NCBI GenBank assembly: GCA_030686995.1
Contig: CM060703.1
Location: forward strand, 114,585,361-114,649,360
Direction of reading: 5' to 3'
DNA length: 64,000 bases
Origin: Artemisia argyi
Lineage: Eukaryota > Streptophyta > Magnoliopsida > Asterales > Asteraceae
The position numbers and the translations under genes are program-made. Position 1 is the first letter of the stretch. The number at the start of each line of letters is the position of its first letter. The notes beneath the pieces are model-generated. The model worked only from the letters and a program-made list of their open reading frames with translations. It ran no database searches and was not told the DNA's origin. This document shows, one piece after another, positions 56,224-64,000 of this stretch.

Positions 56224-58706
56224 GGGTAGAATCAGGCTCGTGACTCGAACAAAAACAAGCGCTTATTGGGAGGCAACCCATGACTTTGTGTGATTTTATT
56301 TTGTTTGTTTGTTATTTGCTTCCGTATGCATGCTCTATTTTTATTGTTGGTAGATCATGCTTCTAAACTAAAAAGTGGAAATACTTTACTTTGTTGTTTT
56401 GGCCTAGTCTTAACTCCACCTAAAGGTATTTTTGCAAAAGATAAGTGTAAGGGGAAACCCCAAATATGTTTTTAAGAAACAAACCGATCATGATTCTCCA
56501 CAATATTAAATGAACATGTATATTCGTATTTGTTAGAGTTAAATGCTTGTATTGAGTCATAATGAAGTTTTGCAGGATTTTCCAGGAAGCAGGACCAAGT
56601 TTTTTCAGAAATTTTCCGGAAACTTAACATAAGAATTTCTGCAGGTCACTTCTGACGGCGTCACGAGCTTGCTCTTGACGGCGTCATGTGTAAAAATCTG
56701 GAAAGTTTACCGGTTTTGTTTTTCTAACGGAGTTTTAAAGTTTTTGTTGAATTATTAAGTTTTATAATCTCTAGGAAATCTGCAAACTTCATTCCACAAG
56801 CATTATATCTTACTTTGTTTTCTAGGATTTAGTAACTTATGTAGGTTGCCGCCGATTTTATGCGAGGTTGCCTTGTCTATTTTCTCAGGATTTACAGGTT
56901 ATGTATGACAAGAAGATGATTTATATTCTGGAAGGGAAGCTTTGATTGTTCATTTTCTTGGAGGAAGATTTAACCTGGCCACCTTATTATCCATACCGAG
57001 CGAATCGGGGGAGTATTTGATTTCATTTGTTTTACTTATTTCACTTTTACATTCTTTACTTGAACATTGGGGACAATGTTCATCTTAAGTGTAAGGGGAG
57101 GGTAAAATGATGTTACCTTACAAATACACTTTCGCTTGAGTTTGCTTTGTTTGATAGTAGATGTGTAATAAAACTATGAGAAATACTTGTTAGTGCAATT
57201 TTAGCGCCAAATTTAAAATTTTTTACAACATTTAGGAGTGAAACTTTAGCCATAGCAAGCGTCTCATGGATAGGAGATTGTATGACTAGCACATAACCGT
57301 ATATTCAGAAAAATTTTCCAAATATGTGAGGTTCGCCTTTAGATTTGATAGGAAAAGCATTTACTATTAGTGCTTATGAGTGTACCGGTAGAATTTAGAT
57401 TCTAGAACTTGCGTTAGTGATGGATCCCGAGACCGATAGTGAGACTACATTCGTGTAGTAGGATTTACTACATGATAAGAGGCATTAGGATCACCCTTGT
57501 GTTAAACCCGTATCATAATTACTTGACCATTTAAGTCATATTACTTGGCTAGTTAAGTCAACTAATTTTTCCCACACCTTAGCGTTGTACTCATTTTTAG
57601 TACACGAAACCCCTAGTACACCCCTCCGAGCCTATCTTTTCGTTTCTAACTTTAAGCATTTTACTTAAAGGAAGAATTTGTTACACCCCACTTAAATGTA
57701 CACCCAAATCGCCTTAGCCTTCCGTGTATGCGCTCATTTTTAGTGCATTATTGTTATTTGTTAAACCCTAAGTTAATTATCTAATTGATTACATGGTTGC
57801 TAAGTCGAGTCATATCCTTGTACATATTGTTTTAGGACGATTGGGACTCATGGATAAAGTACTTATTTTATGGAGTAATGGGGAAGAACATCATATATTA
57901 CCCCCATATGTGCGTTAATCTTAAAAGCACTCCAAGTGTTTTGATTTTCTTAATTCGAGTCATTAGATTAGTTTATTGTTAAGTATGTAAAAATTCAAAT
58001 GTAAGGGAAATTTATATTCCCTATGATGTATTATTTTGGATGGTATGGTAAGAGTGTATGCAAAAAAAAAAAAAAAAAAAAATCGAAAAAATTCAAGAAA
58101 AAAAAATAAAAAATAAAAAATAATATAGAAAAAAAAAGAGAGAAAAAAACATACGGACTACCATCCCTTTCCTTTACATTCTATGTTCATTTTATGTTTT
58201 TGTTATTTTTGATTTATTAGCTTAAGTCGAGTCTAATCTTGGCTTAGCAACGCCATATTGTACATGTAATTAACCAAGATTGTTAACTCGCCACCAGTAA
58301 AGACTGCCTATATCCAACAAAACCGTGTATTTCATATCCCTACACCTAACGTTACAACCCTTTATAAAGATCTCTTTGATAGTTCATCCTAGGTGCTTAC
58401 GCCATGTGGTGGAGGTTTGATCCTTTCCCAAGCCTATGGTAATCTATTTTGCTATGACAGGTAGTGAGAGATATCTTCCGTTTCCATATTGTAATTTATA
58501 CTTTATTACACCCGAGAGATGTGAGTATCTAAACACTATTTGTGAGGTGCTAGAGTATGACCTCCGTGCTTGTCTTTGGTCTTTAGTGGAACGATTATTT
58601 GTTGTAATTACTTTTATATTAGTGTTAAATGACCCCTAACTTGTATTTTGAGTAAAATAAAAGCGCATTTGTTTGAGGACAAGCAAATCTCAAGTGTAAG
58701 GGTATA
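56224..58706 (+). other. T4 structured non-coding 3' module
   Basis: No supported gene; the best-preserved copy of the module. In order: TTGGGAGGCAACCCA (56266-56280), TGACGGCGTCA at 56653-56663 and 56676-56686, GAACATTGGGGACAATGTTC (57062-57081), ACTACA-TTCG-TGTAGTA-GGATT-TACTACA (57444-57472), twin hairpins (57586-57604, 57729-57747), long-range arms GTTGCTAAG (57796-57804) and CTTAGCAAC (58243-58251) around the A-rich loop hairpin (58038-58166). Polypurine-like AAGTGTAAGGGTATA precedes the LTR. Confidence 0.7.
58038..58166 (+). other. Hairpin with a long A-rich loop (T4)
   Basis: GGATGGTAT pairs with CTACCATCC (8 of 9), and GTATG with CATAC inside it. The enclosed loop is about 95 bases, nearly all A with some G/T. 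The same arrangement occurs in T1, T2 and T3 with loops of different length, so the stems are kept while the loop varies. Confidence 0.6.
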
Positions 58707-60116
58707 TGATGAGGCAAAAAATGAACCACTTTTAGGGGGTCATTTAAGCCCGGAATTGAATTTATTTGATCAAATATTGCCCTAAATCGTTCCTTTTGTG
58801 ATTTTAGGTACTTTGGGAGTGAAATCTGGAAAAGGAAGCAATTCGGACGTTTTTGGAGCATAAAAGTGAAGAAAACGCCAAAGTCTTAATTTTCCTTGCT
58901 GGGAACAGTAGGTGACGGCGTCAAGAGTACCATCCTGACGGCGTCAAGAGTAAATTGCATGACGGCCCAGTACAAACATGAAGGCGTCACGAGGAAGAGC
59001 GTCAAGAGTTAAACACGTGACGGCCTGGAAGAGCTTAACACATGACGGCGTCAGATGTAGATCAAGGCAGTCCGAGAATTATTTTGGCGGCGAGATGACG
59101 GCGTCACCTATTTGGTCTTGACGCCGTCAGCCTCTATTTCCTATATATAGTTTTCTAATTTTCACACATAAAAGGAGTAAGTTTTGGAGAAACCCTAAGG
59201 CCGAACCTATTACGAATTTTATAGGTTTTTCAAGGGTTTTCAGCCCTTGAACCCTTGCATGTGTAATTAAGATAAGTGTTCTTCTAATTCAATCAATATG
59301 TCTATGTGTTGGTTGTCTATATCTTGTTCTTGTCTTGATTCCAGCATGCTAGGCTAGATCTATCTTGTGTTTGTTTAGATCTAATGAAACCTAGATGTTG
59401 ATTATGTGTTGATTACTTGTTTATGGTTGTATTGGATGAATGATTTCAATGTTAGGCTTAAGAAAACTGGCAGATCTCCAAATGGTAACATGCTTGAACG
59501 TCTTAGGAAACATGAACCGATGTGTACTAGGTTTTATTGGTTGTATTTAATGCATGAGTAAATTCTAATGATCCTATGTTAGGAGCTTCTTAGCCGGCTC
59601 GACATAGGAGTGAAGTAGGCACTCATAGGATTGGGGAGTTAAGTGCGCCACCCCATGAATGGTATTAAGGAATACAATCCGTCATCCACGCAACTATAAC
59701 AAGTAATTAATGTGTAAAAGATATCTAGGGAGTAGTGAAATCTAAGTAAACACAATTTCTCCACTTATTGCTCACAACCTTAGTTTAATTTTGTTTATTT
59801 TCATTTCTAGTATTTTATTTTGATTGCATCTTTAGTATTGGGTTAGTTGACTAGCAACTAATTCCGCCCAAATCCTTCAAACCCGAGATTTTACTTGCTT
59901 TCATAAAACTATAAAAATACAAAAAGAATCATCTCTCATCTCTAGAACTAGTAATTAGGTTTTCTAATCCTAGCGACACTATTCCTAGCTGAACGATCAA
60001 TCCCCCGGTACTTGTCACTATACTATACTACAACGATCAGGTACACTGCCTGGTGGGGGTTGTAAGCTTCTCGAGATCCCTCGAGAGGTAAAGCCTGGTG
60101 CAATCCCCACGCATCA
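58707..60116 (+). repeat. T4 3' LTR
   Basis: 1,410 bp, TGATGAGGC...CACGCATCA, followed by TSD gtagc. Nearly identical to the 5' LTR. Confidence 0.92.
58913..59150 (+). promoter_or_regulatory. TGACG palindrome array and TATA box, T4 3' LTR
   Basis: Five perfect 11-bp palindromes (58913, 58936, 59043, 59096 and 59119 starts) and several half-sites within about 217 bp, ending 11 bp before CTATATATAG (59141-59150). Confidence 0.65.
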
Positions 60117-62885
60117 GTAGCAATACTTTTGCCCCTGTCCTGTCCGAGAGAAGAGGAGACTGGTTCCTCCTGTGGTGGAACTTCAGTGATTGGTGTTGCT
60201 TCAGTGACATGCTCCCCCTCAGAGTGAGAGGTCTGTCCATCTTCTTGTTCAACAGTATTTGGGGCTTCAGTAGCATTCTCCACCTCAACATTTGCCTGAG
60301 TGTCAGTGATGGCAAGTGTTGGCTGTACTGAAGAAGTAGATGCACCCTTGAAGGCTTGAAAATTTTCAGTCATCATAGACTTGATCTCCTGAGTATCCTT
60401 CTGAATGATGGACACCCTGGAGTCAAGTGCAGCCTGTACATGTTCAAGAGCTGTCATCCTGGATCCCAAGGTCCATGTCAGAGAAGTAGACCTTTGGGAC
60501 TGAGCTGTCACTGATTCCTCCATTTTGATGAAGGAAGATTTGAGAGACTCCACCGTAGTGGTGAGACCCTGAAGATTAGAACTCTTCAGCAAGTCAAGTA
60601 ACTCAGTAAGAGCCACTGAGTTTACCTGATACGTCTCGGATGCCTGAAGTAGCTTCCTGGTAAGTTCAGGATCATCCTTGACTGATTCTTGAACCGACTG
60701 AACCCCTACATTCAGCTGGTTGAGGGTTATCAAAAACTGATTCAGGCGAGTGATCATCTGTCTCAGGGAGTGGTTGACTGAGGAATTTTGTTCCCTGACA
60801 TCTTCATCGAAGTCTTCGACAGCATCTTTGAGATTATGATAGTGAATCGTCTGTGCATTGTGCATGTCAAAGACCTCATCAGTGATCCCCCTGTACAAAA
60901 TGTTAGTAATCTTTTTGATGAATTTGGTGAAGGTCTTCACAGTGAGAGGAGCCTGATCATCTCCTGAGGACTCTGGCTCGGAATGTGTGTCAGCATTGTC
61001 ATGGTCAGAAGATTGAGGAGACTGATGAATTGGTTCAGGGACTGTCTCCTCAAGCTCCATATCATCTCCGGCTTTGAAGACTTCCTCATCACTGTTGAAT
61101 TCATCATCAGAGTACAAAACTGCCTGAGCTTCGGCTAGGGACTGAATCTGCAAAGAAAGGTTAGCCGGCTCCTCTTCATAAGAAGACTCGCCTTTGTTTT
61201 GGCCAGGTCCTGACCCCTCAAATCCGGTAGAGTGGGTTTTATCTATCTGGTCCTCAGGGTCAGTTCCCGAGTTATGCGCACCTTCAGGGTTGGTTGTGAG
61301 TTCCATATCAGCGGGTGGTATGTGTCCCTCTAAATCTTTGTCCCTCGTGACTCCTTCAGGCACTGATGGGTGTTTCTCAGTACCATCACTAGGAGCCGTG
61401 CATGTTCTGTCCCTATCAGCGGGTTGAATGTTTCCCTCTGAGTCTTTCGGATTAGTTTTTATGCCCTCAGACAAAAGCTTTGATTGGCGAATGTCCTCAT
61501 CAGGCACCTGAGTGGTTATGCCCCCTTTCCAATAGGCTTGTGCTGGCCTGTCGAAGATTTAGGGGCGAGAACTCCCTGTTGCTTGGGTTGTGATTTACCC
61601 GAGCCTTTGGCAGGATGTGAGTGTTTGTGTGTCCCCTTCTCAGTGGAGTAGTGCTGCCCCACCGAGGGTATATGACCCCTTACTCCCTGATACTCTGGTT
61701 GTGATTTGCCAGAGTCTTTAGCAGGATGTGAAGGTTTAGTTGGTTCCGACCCCACTGACTTGTTTATGCCAGCAGGGCCTTTGGGAATGGGTTCGCCCGA
61801 GGACACTGAGTGTGATGTCTCAGTGCCCTCCATTGGCCTTTGTTTTGGGGCCAAAGATTGGCTAATGATCCTGATGGTGTCGGCAGTCAGGGTCTGTTGT
61901 TGTTGCCCCCTATTGTCAGGCTTAGGGGTAGAGGTCTCAGTGGCGAGTAGCATGGGTTGAGCCACCTTTCTGGACCCCTGTCCCTTCTTCCTCTTCACCC
62001 TTTTGGTGGGAGAGGGAATTGGTGAAACTATGTTGTCACCTTGGATAGCAGTCAGCATGTATGTGGTCAGGGCGACATATGTTACCTCATTAGGGCCACG
62101 TGAGTAATTTGCCTTATGTAAGACATCAGGTTCAAAGCCGACACTGTCAGGCTTGAAGTACTTAGACCCTAGTAGGTCATTCAGGGCACAGGAAATGAAT
62201 CTAGGGTAAGACATGTGTTTTTGCCTAGACTTCCCACCCAATTTGCCTATGAGGTCCCTGAAGATAATTTCTCCAAGGTCAATCTTTTTACCCTCAATGA
62301 GACAGTACACTATCATTGATTGAGTAGTGTTTAGTTGCTCAGTTGAGGACTTATTCCCCCCAAGGACCTGAATGACAAATGTCATCAGGATCCTCCAAGG
62401 GGCAGGAAACCATGTTTTGATGATGGGGGCTTTGTTCAGTAGGGCCCCTGGAGCAACATCAGGATGATTCTTGTCATAGGGCCCTAGTTCTAAGAGGAGT
62501 TGTTTAACCTCCTCTTCAGTGGGTGGGGCAACAAAAGTCTCAGTGTAGTCAAGGCCTGTGGCTTTGACAAAGGTTTTGTAGTCAAGAATAAGGGACTTTG
62601 TCCCATTCTTCATTGAGAACTTGATTTTGGCCTCCTTTGGCGCATCAGGGTTTTCAACCACCGCTGAGCACCAAAATTCCCTCAAGTAGTCATGATAGAT
62701 GACTGAGGGGGTCTTTGTGAATGTGGTGGTGAGAAAACAGTTTTGTAGAAACTTCACCACATCCCTGTAAGCAGGGAACCCTTCAGGGTAGGCAAAGTTT
62801 CCCACCACATTGTTTTGGTAAGGTCTACGCTTTCCATTTGGAATTCCACATTTGGTGCGTATTTTATGACCTTAGAAGATGCCAT
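60117..62885 (-). pseudogene. Copia extra ORF, N-terminal part
   Basis: ATG at 62885 opens MASSKVIKYAPNV; after 24 codons a slip in an A-run (ACCAAAACAATG, near 62813) moves the frame to the long reading 62808-61516. That reading has a folded-looking domain: YPEGFPAYRDVVKFLQNC, YLREFWCSAV, PAPWRILMTFVIQVL, MIVYCLIEGKKIDLGEIIF and HMSYPRFISCALNDLL (residues about 1-230), then a Lys/Pro/Ser-rich tail with two similar KxSHPAKxSGKSQP repeats. A second slip at a G-run near 61520 leads into 61507-60117: acidic Ser/Glu-rich, then a predicted coiled coil (about 60840-60370). No enzyme motif. Same type as additional ORFs found after RNase H in copia elements of Asteraceae (recalled). It is cut by T4 at 60116. 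Confidence 0.65.
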
Positions 62886-63518
62886 TTTAGTTTTAAAAAG
62901 GTTTGGTTTTGAATAAAGAAGAAGCACACAGATTTTGAAAGCAAAAAGTTCTTGAAATAATTTTGCAAGAGTTTTGTTAAGATTTTAAAGCGTGTGTGTG
63001 TTCTTCTTTGTGGGGTATTTATAGGGTGGGAATTAGGGTATTGATGTTGCGGATACCAAAGGTTTAAATTATTCAACCAAAACGGCATAATAATTTTGGT
63101 TTGATATCCGCATTAAATATCACGATTCCCATTACACCTATTTTCTCTCTCATCGTGGGTGAACAGTTGTGCGCCTCTGCAAATAATGCACTTTTGCAGA
63201 GAGAAAATCATCACAACTTTTGTGTGTGAGGGAGCATTTAATGCTCATTGGTGTTTGGTGAGAGAGATGTGGGGGCACAAAGAGTGGATGCCAGTTGTGT
63301 AAGTGACATATATTCCTATATTTAATAGGATTCAGTTACCTACCTGGGACATTAACTAACTAAGTACTTAGAGCATTTAGTTAGGGTATTCAATGCCATT
63401 TTTCATCCTGAGCCCCCTGAATGAATTTTCATTTAAAAAAAATTCAGGAAGGGTGTGATCAGTGACCTAGAGAATTTACATCAGGTTGGAACACTTTTGA
63501 TCAGTTTCCTGATTCTAT
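62886..63518 (-). promoter_or_regulatory. Spacer between RNase H and the extra ORF: putative internal promoter
   Basis: TATAAATA on the minus strand (63023-63016) stands 131 bp before the ATG, in CCCACCCTATAAATACCCC. Upstream lie nested inverted repeats: TGCGGATA/TATCCGCA (63048-63055, 63105-63112) around AACCAAAA/TTTTGGTT (63075-63082, 63094-63101). Farther up are CTCTGCAAA/TTTGCAGAG (63175-63183, 63193-63201) and TTTTCTCTC/GAGAGAAAA (63141-63149, 63199-63207). The layout resembles a free-standing promoter and leader. Transcription is not shown. Confidence 0.5.
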
Positions 63519-63983
63519 GTCCAACATGCCCAATTCAGCTTTCAATCTTGTGAAAGTGGGTTCATCCAAAGGTTTTGTGAATATATCAGCTAGCTAATAT
63601 TCAGTGGGGATGAAATGTAGTTCAATTTCTCCATTGGTGATGTGGTCCCTGATGAAGTGGTATCTGATGTCAATTTATTTGGTTCTTTGATGAAGTACTG
63701 GATTGTTTGAGATGGCTATGGCACTTGTATTATCACAAAAAATAGGTACCATCTTATACTGAATGCCGTAGTCACTCAGTTGGCTCTTCATCCACAGTAC
63801 ATTTGCACAACATCCAGCAGCAGCCATATATTCAGCTTCAGCTGAGGACATGGCCACTGACTGTTGTTTCTTTGTACTCCAACACACAAGTTTACCACCA
63901 AGAAATTGGCAGGATCCTGAAGTACTTTTCCTATCCATATTACATCCTGCATAGTCTGAGTCAGTGTACCCATTTGAGATCAA
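63519..63983 (-). pseudogene. Copia RNase H, C-terminal end of pol
   Basis: Minus strand: YTDSDYAGCNMDRKSTSGSC, CWSTKKQQSVAMSSAEAEYMAA (catalytic Glu), FCDNTSAIAISNNPVLHQRTK, then a stop at 63673-63675 where related proteins read His. The same frame goes on through DIRYHFIRDHITNGEIEL and a LADIFTKPLDEPTF block (one TAG just before it, near 63595) to the end of pol at about 63519. It is the standard copia RNase H, with the rest of pol outside the window. Confidence 0.83.
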
Positions 63984-64000
63984 ATTCTGAACATTTTGGG

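Larger units (their letters stand above)
49198..60116 (+). mobile_element. T4: TGACG-family element with an acidic ORF, cut by a solo Athila LTR
   Basis: TSD gtagc (49193-49197 and 60117-60121) is perfect. 5' LTR 49198-50544, primer site, ORF (50728-51381 plus 55570-56223), non-coding module, 3' LTR 58707-60116. Without the solo LTR it is about 6.7 kb. The two LTRs are almost identical apart from a 63-bp gap in the 5' copy, so it is probably the youngest family member here. No RT or integrase. Confidence 0.92.
47375..64000 (-). mobile_element. Second Ty1/copia element (minus) with an extra ORF, partial
   Basis: In transcription order from the right edge: RNase H (63983-63519), a 0.63 kb spacer with TATA box, an extra ORF of about 1,280 codons (62885-60117 and 49197-48131, split by T4), polypurine tract (ATTGGGGGAGAT, about 47945-47935) and 3' LTR 47934-47375. 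RT, integrase, protease, gag and 5' LTR are beyond 64000. It is inserted in the RT of the first copia, with candidate TSD atatt (47370-47374). An ORF after RNase H is a feature of SIRE-type copia elements. Confidence 0.8.

Noticed and set aside
58913..59129. Repeated TGACGGCGTCA words as a CRISPR-like array
   Set aside because: Repeats are 11-bp palindromes at irregular spacing in an LTR of a plant element; there is no spacer regularity and no cas gene.
60023..60116. Minus-strand ORF tail extending into the T4 LTR
   Set aside because: The real protein continues at 49197 beyond T4; the tail is LTR sequence read by chance.
48131..62885. The long minus-strand ORF as gag of a separate copia element
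   Set aside because: It lies between RNase H and a polypurine tract plus LTR, with no primer-binding site or LTR upstream, so an extra ORF after pol fits better.

Overview
This is plant nuclear DNA made almost entirely of nested LTR retrotransposons. I see no intact host gene, no rRNA, no functional tRNA and no CRISPR. The protein types (Athila Ty3/gypsy pol, Tekay/Del-like chromovirus pol, SIRE-like Ty1/copia pol, and an extra copia ORF with a Tyr-Leu-Arg-Glu-Phe-Trp-Cys motif) are ones I associate with daisy-family (Asteraceae) genomes. That family assignment is recalled resemblance, not a search result.

Layout, left half. Bases 1-7137 are the 3' part of an Athila-type element (broken pol, a structured 3' non-coding region, a 3.4 kb LTR). 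It sits in the gag of a chromovirus whose remains run from 7138 to 32060. The chromovirus integrase is split by element T1 (9746-16082, minus strand). Its 3' LTR (17337-32060, TGTAACACCC...GGGTGTTACA) is split by element T2 (18470-29997). T2 itself holds two solo LTRs (19393-20823 and 24205-25831), an Au-like SINE inside the second solo LTR, and a poly(A)-tailed LINE-like insert. The chromovirus lies in another Athila LTR (32061 to about 35456), next to a decayed segment weakly like a MULE transposase.

Layout, right half. Element T3 (from 36070) has its 3' LTR cut at 43225 by a plus-strand copia element. That copia is cut in its reverse transcriptase at 47375 by a minus-strand copia element running past the window end. 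The extra ORF of the second copia is cut by T4 (49198-60116), whose own ORF is cut by a 4.2 kb solo Athila LTR (51382-55564). This is five layers of insertion. Many junctions are confirmed by 5-bp target-site duplications (TSDs) read directly from the sequence.

T1-T4 form one family of large non-autonomous elements, here called the TGACG family. They have LTRs of about 1.4 kb with TG...CA ends, a primer-binding site complementary to plant tRNA-Asp, and clustered 11-bp TGACGSCGTCA palindromes (S = C or G) just upstream of a CTATATATAG box. None has reverse transcriptase or integrase. They carry one of three coding contents: Gag plus protease-like (T2, T3), a protease-like fold with its active-site Asp replaced (T1), or a distinct acidic protein of about 436 residues (T4). 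All four share a 2-3 kb non-coding 3' module holding several hairpins at matching places, some with compensatory or wobble changes. Presumably they are mobilised by an autonomous Athila/Tat-type partner.

Most worth following up: the structured RNA module of the TGACG family; the TGACG palindrome arrays; a four-hairpin array in the Athila 3' region; and the copia extra ORF of about 1,280 codons with its own TATA-type promoter region.
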